From an uncultured Balneola sp. (GTDB lineage Bacteria > Bacteroidota > Rhodothermia > Balneolales > Balneolaceae): a stretch of DNA of 64,000 nt. The translations under genes and the position numbers were made by a program. Under the pieces are notes generated by a model. The model made no database searches and was not told where the DNA came from. It was given only the letters and a program-made list of their open reading frames with translations. Location: NCBI GenBank assembly GCA_913058495.1, contig CAJXQC010000001.1, positions 124,779-188,778 on the forward strand. The letters run 5' to 3'. The stretch's first letter is position 1. The number at the start of each line of letters is the position of its first letter. Shown piece by piece: positions 39,924 to 47,595 of the stretch.

Positions 39924-42404
39924 TTACTTTTTCAGCTTCACAGGTTTTGTTCGCCAGATCTCATCAGCATAATCCAGAATAGTTCGGTCGCTGGAGAATT
40001 TACCGATGTTAGCCACATTCAGAATTGCTTTCCGGTTCCATTCGGATTGATCTTTATAGAGCCCTTCAACTTCTTCTTGCTTTTTCACATAAGCTTCATA
40101 ATCAGCCATAACCATGAAGTAGTCTCCTTTGTGAAGTAATGCGTCAACTATAGGTTGGAAAAGCGTTGGGTCTTCTTCACAGAAGAAACCGGTACGCATT
40201 TGATCAATTACTTTTTTCAACTCGGCATTAGAATTGTAATAGTCCCATGGATTATAGCCCTGCTGACGAAGCTCATCCACTTCTTCCACCGTTAATCCGA
40301 AGATGAAAATATTATCGTCTCCAACTTCCTCTTTGATCTCGACATTCGCTCCGTCAAGCGTACCGATAGTAAGAGCGCCATTCAGAGCAAACTTCATGTT
40401 TCCGGTTCCTGAGGCTTCCATTCCGGCAGTAGAAATTTGCTCAGAAAGATCAGCAGCAGGAATCATCATTTCCGCTAAGGTAACCCTGTAGTTTTCAAGG
40501 AAAATACACTTCAGTTTATCACTAACATCCGGATCGTTGTTTACTTTCTCACCAATGCTGTTGATAAGCTTGATATGAAGTTTAGCCATTGCATAACCAG
40601 GAGCGGCTTTTCCACCAAAGATCACCGTTCTTGGAACAATATCCATGTCAGGGTTTTCTTTTAAACGGTTATATAATGTTGCAACATGCAAAGCTGCCAT
40701 AAGCTGGCGCTTGTATTCATGAATTCTCTTGATCTGAATATCAAACATAGACTTTGGATCTACATCAATTCCTCGTTCTTCTTTGATGTAATCAGCCAAT
40801 AGCTTTTTGTTTTCCAGCTTTATCTCGCCAAATTTTTTCTGGAAAGTCTTTTTCTTTGCTGATGGTGCCAGCTTTTTTAGATGATCAAGATCGGTGATCC
40901 ATTTATCTCCGATCTCATCAGTAATAAGATCGGACAGATCAGGATTACATTGCTTCAACCATCTTCGTGGAGTAATTCCATTGGTCTTGTTGGTGAATTT
41001 ATCAGGATAGAGTTCATCAAAATCCTTGAACATGGTTTCTTTTACCAATCGGGAATGAAGCGCAGCAACACCGTTCACCTTTCTGGAACCAACAATTCCC
41101 AAATGTGCCATGTGTACTACAGGATCTTCACCCTCTCCGATTATGCTCATTCTCTTCATACGAGCAGTATCGTTTCCATGTGATGCTTTGATGGTATCCA
41201 TAAAGCGACGATTGATCTCATGGATAATATTAAGATGTCTTGGTAACAGGTTTCTCATCAACGAAACCGGCCATTTTTCCAAAGCCTCAGGAAGTAAAGT
41301 ATGATTGGTATAAGCCATTGTATTAGATGTAATATCCCAGGCTTTTTCCCATGGCATGTGTACATCATCCAGCAGAACCCTCATCAACTCAGGAATCGCA
41401 AGATTTGGATGAGTGTCGTTACACTGAATGGCAACGCGTTCCGGAAATTTACTCCAGTCATCAGTTCCTTTCTTGAAACGTCTAATAATATCCTGCATAG
41501 AAGCGGATACAAGGAAATATTCTTGCTTCAATCGGAGTTCCTGACCTACAAATACTTTGTCGTTCGGATAGAGAACACGTGTGATGTTCTGCTCAAGTTG
41601 ATTGTCTTTTACAGCATCAATGTACTGACCCTGATTAAAGCTTTTTAGATCTAAAGTAGCATCAGATTCTGCCTTCCATAATCGCAGATTGTTGACAATT
41701 CCATTATCGTACCCGGGAATAGGAGTATCGTATGCAACGGCTTGCACTCTGCGGGTATTTTCCCAACTGTAATGGTGTCCACCATCCCCGTTTTGAGCCG
41801 CACCCTGGTGTCCATAAAATTCCACCGGATATTGAACTTTGGGACGGACAATATCCCAAGGATTTCCATAACGCAACCAAAGATCCGGTTTCTCGATCTG
41901 AAATCCATTTTCCATTGTTTGATAGAAAATTCCGTAGTCATAACGCAAACCGTATCCGATAGCAGGAATACCTAATGTTGCCATGGAATCTAAAAAGCAT
42001 GCTGCAAGTCTTCCGAGACCACCATTTCCAAGTCCGGCGTCCCATTCTGCATTTCGGATATCATCATAATCCAGACCAACATCCTGTAAAGCATCAGCTA
42101 TTTCTTGTTGAACATCCAGATTAACTACCATGTTATCCAGCAGACGACCGATCAGGTATTCCATGGATAAATAGTAAACTCGTTTTGCTCCGGAATTATG
42201 GTAGTGTTGCTGCGTTGTTAACCAGCGCTCATTTAACCGATCCATTAAAGTGAGGACCACACTCCGGTAATTATCCCAGTTTGTGGTAGAGTATTCGTCC
42301 TTTGCCAAGGTGTGGCGAAGATGCATTTTAATATCTTCGCGAAGGGAGTTTTTGTCCATTCCCGATCTTAGATCCGGTGTTGAAGAAGTCTTCTTTTTAG
42401 CCAT
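39924..42404 (-). CDS. glgP: Glycogen/maltodextrin phosphorylase
   Basis: PLP enzyme that releases glucose-1-phosphate from alpha-1,4-glucan ends in the cytoplasm. GT35 features: V-Y-Y-L-S-M-E-Y-L-I-G-R near residue 70, N-A-E-W-D-A-G-L-G-N-G-G-L-G-R-L-A-A-C, D-T-H-P-x-L-A-I-P-E-L-M-R, I-K-R-I-H-E-Y-K-R-Q, and the PLP Lys in G-T-G-N-M-K-F-A-L-N-G at about 670. The length of 826 residues is the usual phosphorylase size. It lies 37 bases behind ispE and probably shares the cca-ispE-glgP transcript. Its partners glgB and malQ are at 50.7-54.4 kb on the other strand. Confidence 0.97.
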   Translation of the reverse strand: MAKKKTSSTPDLRSGMDKNSLREDIKMHLRHTLAKDEYSTTNWDNYRSVVLTLMDRLNERWLTTQQHYHNSGAKRVYYLSMEYLIGRLLDNMVVNLDVQQEIADALQDVGLDYDDIRNAEWDAGLGNGGLGRLAACFLDSMATLGIPAIGYGLRYDYGIFYQTMENGFQIEKPDLWLRYGNPWDIVRPKVQYPVEFYGHQGAAQNGDGGHHYSWENTRRVQAVAYDTPIPGYDNGIVNNLRLWKAESDATLDLKSFNQGQYIDAVKDNQLEQNITRVLYPNDKVFVGQELRLKQEYFLVSASMQDIIRRFKKGTDDWSKFPERVAIQCNDTHPNLAIPELMRVLLDDVHMPWEKAWDITSNTMAYTNHTLLPEALEKWPVSLMRNLLPRHLNIIHEINRRFMDTIKASHGNDTARMKRMSIIGEGEDPVVHMAHLGIVGSRKVNGVAALHSRLVKETMFKDFDELYPDKFTNKTNGITPRRWLKQCNPDLSDLITDEIGDKWITDLDHLKKLAPSAKKKTFQKKFGEIKLENKKLLADYIKEERGIDVDPKSMFDIQIKRIHEYKRQLMAALHVATLYNRLKENPDMDIVPRTVIFGGKAAPGYAMAKLHIKLINSIGEKVNNDPDVSDKLKCIFLENYRVTLAEMMIPAADLSEQISTAGMEASGTGNMKFALNGALTIGTLDGANVEIKEEVGDDNIFIFGLTVEEVDELRQQGYNPWDYYNSNAELKKVIDQMRTGFFCEEDPTLFQPIVDALLHKGDYFMVMADYEAYVKKQEEVEGLYKDQSEWNRKAILNVANIGKFSSDRTILDYADEIWRTKPVKLKK

Positions 42405-42441
42405 TATAGATGCTGATTGATAATCTTAAATATGAAATAAA

Positions 42442-43320
42442 TTAGCTGATCTGCTTCTTGTAGATACCCAGATCAGGCTCAAAATTTGGTCGCGATAAAT
42501 TCGCTGAAAATCCGAGACTATGAAACGATTCATATGCATGAATTGCAACAAAATCCTGTTCAAAAATTCCAAAAACGCTGGAACCGCTTCCACTCATTGA
42601 GGCGTAGCTTGCTCCGAATTCGTAGCATTGGTCTTTGATGTTTCCTACGATATTCATTCGTGGGAAAACGGAAGCTTCAAGATCATTAATGATCAGGTAT
42701 TCCCATTCTTCCAAAGCCTCATCGATGAGAACTTTCTTTAAAGAAAACTCGGGTTCCGGATTTGGTTCTACAAAATTGTATGCTTCGGGAGTGCTGCTTG
42801 GTTCGCCGGGAAAAATTGTTACGATCCAACCGTCGGGCTGAATATTTAAAGGTTCAATTTCCGTTCCCAATCCTGTGGCAAAACCAGGCTTTCCCTGAAT
42901 AAAAAAGGGAACATCGGCGCCTAATTTTTTCCCAAGCTCCATTAATTCCGTTTCCTGTAAACCCAGATTAGCGATCTTGTTGATCATCCTGAGGGTTGTA
43001 GCCGCGTTACTACTGCCACCGCCAAGTCCTGCTCCCGCAGGAATATTTTTTTGAACTTTGATGCGAAACTGATCTTTTAACCCTGCTTCTTTCTCAAGAA
43101 GATTTACAGCTTTTACTATCAAATTGGTATCATCTACAGGAATTTTTTCATCGCTCATGGTTAAGCTGTTTCTGCTCGATGGCGTTATCTCAAAACGATC
43201 TGTCCACTCGATAAAACAAAAACCAGTCTCAATGTTATGATATCCTGAGTCAAGCCTCTCCAAAACGTTGAGCCCGATATTGATCTTAGCGTATGAATTT
43301 GAAACCCAAACTTCTTTCAT
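42442..43320 (-). CDS. ispE: 4-diphosphocytidyl-2-C-methyl-D-erythritol kinase
   Basis: Phosphorylates CDP-methylerythritol in the non-mevalonate isoprenoid pathway. GHMP-kinase motifs: the A-K-I-N-I-G-L-N-V opening with D-S-G-Y-H-N-I-E-T, the phosphate loop P-A-G-A-G-L-G-G-G-S-S-N-A-A (about 92-105), and the C-terminal M-S-G-S-G-S-S-V-F-G. The length of 292 residues is normal. The ATG at 43320 is preceded by a complex hairpin repeat that separates it from cca. Confidence 0.95.
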   Translation of the reverse strand: MKEVWVSNSYAKINIGLNVLERLDSGYHNIETGFCFIEWTDRFEITPSSRNSLTMSDEKIPVDDTNLIVKAVNLLEKEAGLKDQFRIKVQKNIPAGAGLGGGSSNAATTLRMINKIANLGLQETELMELGKKLGADVPFFIQGKPGFATGLGTEIEPLNIQPDGWIVTIFPGEPSSTPEAYNFVEPNPEPEFSLKKVLIDEALEEWEYLIINDLEASVFPRMNIVGNIKDQCYEFGASYASMSGSGSSVFGIFEQDFVAIHAYESFHSLGFSANLSRPNFEPDLGIYKKQIS

Positions 43321-43339
43321 CTAAATAAAGAGTGATCAT

Positions 43340-43439
43340 GTGACAAAGTGAGATGTAAGCTTCGCTTACAGTTACAAAGTTGGTTTGAATATAAACCAAC
43401 TTTGTAACCAAACACGAAGTGTTGATATAACTTTGTCAC
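43340..43439. repeat. Cloverleaf-like repeat: outer stem with three internal hairpins
   Basis: Outer arms GTGACAAAGT (43340-43349) and ACTTTGTCAC (43430-43439) pair perfectly. Inside are GTAAGC-TTC-GCTTAC (43355-43369), GTTACAAAGTTGGTTT with its perfect partner (43371-43386 and 43393-43408), and AACAC-GAA-GTGTT (43411-43423). Parts are in 7-bp phase (GTGACAA AGTGAGA TGTAAGC). It begins 3 bases from the cca stop and lies between cca and ispE, both on the minus strand. Confidence 0.75.
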
Positions 43440-43442
43440 TTT

Positions 43443-44867
43443 TTACTCTTCCTCCAAAAATTTATCCTTATTATTCATCATGTACACAAAAGCTGCATCA
43501 TGATCATTCGGAATTTCACCGTTTAATATAGCTTCTTTTACGGCGTCTTTTATGTCTCCGATTGTTTTGCTTGGCTGAATTTGAAGTGCTTCCATGATCT
43601 CTTCTCCGGAAAGAGGGTTTTTCCAGTTTCTGATATGATCCTTTTTTTCAACTTCTTTGATCTTCTTTTCAACTCTGTTAAAGTTTTTCTGGAATCGCTC
43701 TACTTTATTGTCATTCTTACTGGTGATGTCAGCTCTGCAAAGCGTCATAAGATCATCAATATCATTTCCGGCTTCAAAGATCAACCTTCTTATGGCGCTG
43801 TCACTCACTTCTTCTGAAACTAACGCAATAGGGCGGAGATGCAATCGTACCAATTTTCTCACATATCGCATTCTTTCATCCAGCGGCAGACCTAGTTGAC
43901 GAAAAATTCCTTTTGTCCATTTTGCCCCGAGGGCATCATGTCCGTGAAAAGTCCAGCCGGCCCTATTATCAAATCGTTGAGTAGGCGGTTTTGCAATGTC
44001 GTGCAAAATAGCAGCCCATCTCAGCCAAAGATTTCCTCCATATTCAACAACATTATCCAATACTTGCAGAGTGTGCCAGAAATTGTCTTTATGTGTTTGT
44101 CCATTTTTTTCTTTTACACCTTGCAGTCGATGCATTTGAGGGAAAAACTGTTTTAATAAACCTGTATGAAATAAATGAGCAAACCCGATTGAAGGTTTAT
44201 TACTCATTATTATCTTATTCAGCTCAGTAATAATTCGCTCTTTAGAAATGATCTCAAGCCTTGGAGCCATTTCGGAAATAGCATTATATGTCTTCTCTTC
44301 AATATTGAAATTCAGCTGGGTGGCAAAACGAATAGCGCGGAGCATTCTAAGCGGATCGTCATCAAAAGTTTGTTTGGGATCTATAGGCGTTCGGATCAGC
44401 TTGTTTTTTAGATCCTGAATTCCTCCGAATGGATCTACAAGCGTACCAAAGTCTTCTTCATTCAAACTCCAGGATAATGCATTAATCGTTAGATCGCGCC
44501 GAAGTTGATCATCTTCAAGAGTTCCATCTTCCACAATGGGTTTTCTGGAATTCTTACGATAGCTTTCTTTGCGCGCTCCTACAAACTCTAGTTCAAACTC
44601 TTCAGTTTTTACAAGAGCTGTTCCGAACTGTTTGAACACAGAAAGATGGGATCCTTTTAAAGCTTGATGAACCTTCTCAGCTAAAGAAATTCCGGAACCA
44701 AGCGTAACAAAGTCGAGGTCAGGTTCTGTTTGTTTAAGTCGATCAAGGTAAAAGTCACGCACATAACCTCCTACAATGTAAACCGGTTGGTTTATGGAAG
44801 CAGCGGCTTTGCTTATAACATCAAAAACAGACTTATGTGAAGCAGGTATTTGTAGCGGAAAATTCAT
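43443..44867 (-). CDS. cca: CCA tRNA nucleotidyltransferase / poly(A) polymerase family with HD domain
   Basis: Adds or repairs the 3' CCA end of tRNAs. Head domain: V-Y-I-V-G-G-Y-V-R-D-F-Y-L-D-R then D-L-D-F-V-T (catalytic Asp pair), R-R-D-L-T-I-N-A-L-S-W with the neck R-A-I-R-F-A-T-Q-L. The C-terminal half holds an HD-type domain (A-A-I-L-H-D-I-A-K-P, then H-G-H-D-A-L-G-A). The ATG at 44867 is used rather than an in-frame TTG at 44873. The 474-residue length fits the HD-fused form. CCA adding versus poly(A) polymerase cannot be separated by eye. Confidence 0.9.
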   Translation of the reverse strand: MNFPLQIPASHKSVFDVISKAAASINQPVYIVGGYVRDFYLDRLKQTEPDLDFVTLGSGISLAEKVHQALKGSHLSVFKQFGTALVKTEEFELEFVGARKESYRKNSRKPIVEDGTLEDDQLRRDLTINALSWSLNEEDFGTLVDPFGGIQDLKNKLIRTPIDPKQTFDDDPLRMLRAIRFATQLNFNIEEKTYNAISEMAPRLEIISKERIITELNKIIMSNKPSIGFAHLFHTGLLKQFFPQMHRLQGVKEKNGQTHKDNFWHTLQVLDNVVEYGGNLWLRWAAILHDIAKPPTQRFDNRAGWTFHGHDALGAKWTKGIFRQLGLPLDERMRYVRKLVRLHLRPIALVSEEVSDSAIRRLIFEAGNDIDDLMTLCRADITSKNDNKVERFQKNFNRVEKKIKEVEKKDHIRNWKNPLSGEEIMEALQIQPSKTIGDIKDAVKEAILNGEIPNDHDAAFVYMMNNKDKFLEEE

Positions 44868-44952
44868 CGGCAAAAGATACCAATCTTATAGGATGCTTTC
44901 AGGGGTTTGTTTTATAAAATTAATAGTAAGGGTAAATAAAAGGATTTGAATC

Positions 44953-45354
44953 ATGGGATTTCCATCAAACTGGTTAATAGCAACAAATGGTAGTAAATAT
45001 GCAAGCGAAGCAGTAAAGCATGCCGGAATGTTAAGTTCTCTTTTAAACAATAAACCTACAGTTACTATTCTTGTGGTTGCAGATGATAAGGAAAGCGAAG
45101 ATACAGCCAAAGGAATTGTTGAAATGGCGAAGTTTTTATTCGAGACAAACAGTGGCCCGGAAATGGACCCGGAGTTAGCAGTAGAGATAGGCGAGCCGGG
45201 AAAAACTATTATAAAAACAGCTGAAAAATTAGAATGCGATCAAATTTTTATAGGAGGAGCTGATTTTAAATGGGATATAAATGACGGGAAGCCGGGCGGT
45301 ATCAGCAATTACATAATTGATAAATTTAACGGGGTAATTACGGTGGTGAAATAA
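44953..45354 (+). CDS. Universal stress protein (UspA family)
   Basis: 133 residues with the Usp Rossmann-like order: the opening strand N-W-L-I-A-T-N-G-S-K-Y-A-S-E-A-V-K-H-A, a middle V-E-I-G-E-P-G-K-T-I-I-K-T-A, then C-D-Q-I-F-I-G-G-A-D and a final S-N-Y-I-I-D-K-F-N-G-V-I-T-V-V. The ATP-binding G-x-x-G-x-x-x-x-x-S-V is partly degenerate (G-G-A-D...G-G-I-S-N-Y), so nucleotide binding is uncertain. It stands alone, with AAAGGA 10 bases before the ATG. Confidence 0.8.
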   Translation: MGFPSNWLIATNGSKYASEAVKHAGMLSSLLNNKPTVTILVVADDKESEDTAKGIVEMAKFLFETNSGPEMDPELAVEIGEPGKTIIKTAEKLECDQIFIGGADFKWDINDGKPGGISNYIIDKFNGVITVVK

Positions 45355-45368
45355 AACTTACAGTTAAC

Positions 45369-45761
45369 CTAAGAAATTGGTGAAGATCTTGTTCTCAAAA
45401 AGTCAGATAAGAAATCGGCATCGATTTTTTTAGTAACTAAATCAACTACCAAATCAGCAAGCTCCTCATCATGTTCTTCATTCACCTCAAAACCATTTAA
45501 GTAAAGAAAAGTAAGACAAGAAGCTAAAGCGGTTCTTTTATTACCATCAATAAATGGGTGCCGAAATACGAAACAGGAAACATATGCCACAGCCATGCCA
45601 TAAAGATCTAGTAAGTAATCTCCATCGAAAGTAGTTTTAGGTGATTCAATACAAGCTTTGATTCCTTCTGGATCTCTAATATTTGGTTCACCACCTGCAG
45701 TGTTGATTTCTTCACTATGAATAAAAAGTATATCATCCAAAGAAAGGAATTTTGGAGACAT
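45369..45761 (-). CDS. doc: Doc-type (death-on-curing, Fic-fold) toxin
   Basis: 130 residues of Fic fold. The active motif is H-P-F-I-D-G-N-K-R-T-A-L-A (H68 the catalytic His). In Doc the second half of the Fic motif carries N-K, which favours phosphorylation of EF-Tu rather than AMPylation; N-K is present here. V-F-R before and F-L-Y-L-N-G-F after are typical of Doc. It follows its antitoxin gene by 2 bases and is intact. The plus-strand Usp gene converges 14 bases away. Confidence 0.9.
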   Translation of the reverse strand: MSPKFLSLDDILFIHSEEINTAGGEPNIRDPEGIKACIESPKTTFDGDYLLDLYGMAVAYVSCFVFRHPFIDGNKRTALASCLTFLYLNGFEVNEEHDEELADLVVDLVTKKIDADFLSDFLRTRSSPIS

Positions 45762-45763
45762 AC

Positions 45764-45970
45764 CTATTCACCAAGTTTATCCAATGATCTTCGATGTTTT
45801 TCACTTATTCGTTTATAAGCAGATTTCACATCGATTTTTTTGATTAGTAAACCATCTTCTTGAGGGACAATTTCAACCTGGTCATCTTGTTCCACTCGAA
45901 GCAATTTGAGGAGGGACTTTTCGAGGATGATGCCTCTGCTGTTTCCGATATTTTGAAGTTTTTTAATCAT
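45764..45970 (-). CDS. AbrB/MazE-type antitoxin of the Doc module
   Basis: 68 residues. The N-terminal swapped-hairpin domain (I-K-K-L-Q-N-I-G-N-S-R-G-I-I-L-E-K-S-L-L) is the AbrB/SpoVT DNA-binding fold, followed by L-R-V-E-Q-D-D-Q-V-E-I and a charged C-terminal helix that would bind the toxin. Classic Doc is paired with Phd; an AbrB-type partner is a known alternative. A perfect 14-bp palindrome lies directly upstream of the start codon. Confidence 0.85.
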   Translation of the reverse strand: MIKKLQNIGNSRGIILEKSLLKLLRVEQDDQVEIVPQEDGLLIKKIDVKSAYKRISEKHRRSLDKLGE

Positions 45971-45984
45971 AATGTTATAACATT
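45971..45984 (-). promoter_or_regulatory. 14-bp palindrome, candidate operator of the Doc module
   Basis: AATGTTATAACATT is a perfect palindrome that abuts the antitoxin ATG. AbrB-type antitoxins bind such sites to repress their own operon. Its nearness to the start also allows it to affect translation. Confidence 0.5.
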
Positions 45985-46120
45985 GTTAAAACAAAAATAG
46001 TGTATTTTTTGCAAAATTGGAAGTTTTCCTACATTGTTTCATTCTATGATATGGTTGAAAAAAAGGAATTGACTCTTTATTTAGAAAGTAATAGTCAAAA
46101 GATAAGTTAAATACAGAATT

Positions 46121-46552
46121 ATGAAGTCGACAGTAATTTATATTTTTTGCTTTTCCATATTTTTGATTTCATGTAATATGATCAATTTCGGTTCGGGCGA
46201 TTTAGCAACCGATCTGGAACTAGAAGATAAAGAAATAACTAATGTTCAGGACATTGAAGCGACTTTTACAGTAAGAAATAAAACGAGAGAAACTAAAGAA
46301 TATAACTTTTCATCAGGTTGTCAGGTGTCTTTTTTAATTACTGAGAACGGTACAAAGATTATAAAAGCGGAGGAAAAATTAATTTGTACCAGAGCCTTAA
46401 CTAGTTTCAAGTTGGAAAAAGACGAAAGTAAAACCTTCGAATTACCAACTTACTTTGATATCGATTTGAATCCCGGGACATACTCCATCCAAGCCTACCT
46501 TATTGGATACGAAGACGAAGTATTTGCTACAAAAAGCTTTATTGTAAACTAA
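46121..46552 (+). CDS. Small lipoprotein with a BsuPI-like Ig fold
   Basis: 143 residues. The signal and lipobox end in L-I-S-C (Cys 18). The mature part has the strand order A-T-F-T-V-R-N-K-T, S-S-G-C-Q-V-S-F-L-I, L-E-K-D-E-S-K-T-F-E-L-P and L-N-P-G-T-Y-S-I-Q-A-Y-L, which resembles the intracellular-proteinase-inhibitor BsuPI domain. That similarity is by eye. Two further Cys (C67 and C89) could form a disulfide. It is monocistronic. Confidence 0.6.
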   Translation: MKSTVIYIFCFSIFLISCNMINFGSGDLATDLELEDKEITNVQDIEATFTVRNKTRETKEYNFSSGCQVSFLITENGTKIIKAEEKLICTRALTSFKLEKDESKTFELPTYFDIDLNPGTYSIQAYLIGYEDEVFATKSFIVN

Positions 46553-46558
46553 AAGAAG

Positions 46559-47563
46559 TTACTCGATCTCTAAATTCGAATGATCACCGACATCTACTTT
46601 CCCTTTCACATTTTTGAGTGAAGTATGCGCCCCAATTGTAGATCCGTCTGTCTCAACATTTTCCAGAACTGCATTATCTCTGATGATTGAGTTCTTGATC
46701 GTTGAATTCTTGATTGAAGTTCCTTCTTCAATACTTACATGTGGTCCAATTTTGCTGGACTCGATGTTAACTCCGTCCGCAATAAATACAGGAGGGATGA
46801 TCTCAGATCCCGGAAACTTAGAAGCATTGAAAGTTGGGTTTTCCTTGGCTACGATTTCGCCGGTAGTTTCTAACCATGCCGGTAAAGTACCGCAATCCAA
46901 CCATTCGTCAACCGTAGCAATTTTAAAGACTTTTCCTTCATTGATCATGTTATCAAGTGCTGCAGTAAGGAAGTATTCGCCGCCGGGGCCTTTAAGCCCG
47001 TCATCCATAACACGATTTACTTGTCGCTTCAATTCTTCACCGTCTTTGAAATAATACACCCCGATAATGGCGAGATCAGAAATAAATTCTTCCGGCTTTT
47101 CTACGAAACCTGTGATCTTTTCGCCTTCATGAACGGCAACTCCAAAACGTGAAGGGTCTTCAACTTTCTTGAGCCAGATCACGCTATCAGCACCGTCTAA
47201 ATCAAATTTCTCTGCGCTGTCAAATAGAGTATCAGCAAAAGCGACGATCACCTCGCCTTCCAGATCTTCGTTCGCACAAGCTACAGCATGGGCGGTTCCA
47301 AGAGCAGGAAATTGAACACGAAAAGTAGTTTTTGCGTCGTGTCGATCGCTCATGGCAGTGAGCTGATCTTTGATGTCTTGACCGAAATCAGGACCTAAGA
47401 TGTACACAATCTCATCAATTTTGCGATCCAAAGTTCGAATAAAAGTCTCAACCAATCGCTCTATGATCATGGTTCCGGCTACAGGAAGCAAAGGTTTAGG
47501 AACAGTATGAGAGTGTGGGCGAACACGAGTTCCGCGACCCGCCATTGGGATAATTAATTTCAT
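46559..47563 (-). CDS. Sugar-nucleotide pyrophosphorylase with left-handed beta-helix tail
   Basis: 334 residues. The nucleotidyltransferase domain opens M-K-L-I-I-P-M-A-G-R-G-T-R-V-R-P-H and P-K-P-L-L-P-V-A-G, contains A-F-A-D-T-L-F and D-C-G-T-L-P-A-W, and ends near residue 240. A short hexapeptide-repeat region follows (I-G-P-H-V-S-I-E-E-G, S-T-I-K-N-S-I-I-R). It makes an NDP-sugar from a sugar 1-phosphate; glucose- or mannose-type is likely. GlgC's usual motif is not matched, so I do not call it GlgC. It is divergent from the MurF-like gene with 32 bases between. Confidence 0.85.
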   Translation of the reverse strand: MKLIIPMAGRGTRVRPHSHTVPKPLLPVAGTMIIERLVETFIRTLDRKIDEIVYILGPDFGQDIKDQLTAMSDRHDAKTTFRVQFPALGTAHAVACANEDLEGEVIVAFADTLFDSAEKFDLDGADSVIWLKKVEDPSRFGVAVHEGEKITGFVEKPEEFISDLAIIGVYYFKDGEELKRQVNRVMDDGLKGPGGEYFLTAALDNMINEGKVFKIATVDEWLDCGTLPAWLETTGEIVAKENPTFNASKFPGSEIIPPVFIADGVNIESSKIGPHVSIEEGTSIKNSTIKNSIIRDNAVLENVETDGSTIGAHTSLKNVKGKVDVGDHSNLEIE

Positions 47564-47595
47564 ATATTTGTCTCCGATTCGAAACTTTGTTTTAA

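Noticed and set aside
43340-43439. Cloverleaf repeat considered as a tRNA gene or integron attC site
   Set aside because: Stem lengths, lack of T-loop and anticodon-loop signatures, and no CCA or integrase exclude tRNA. attC core sites and gene cassettes are not present.
46559-47563. Nucleotidyltransferase called GlgC
   Set aside because: The GlgC N-terminal G-G-x-G-T-R-L-x-P-L-T and A-K-P-A-V-P motifs are not matched. A general sugar-nucleotide pyrophosphorylase fits better.
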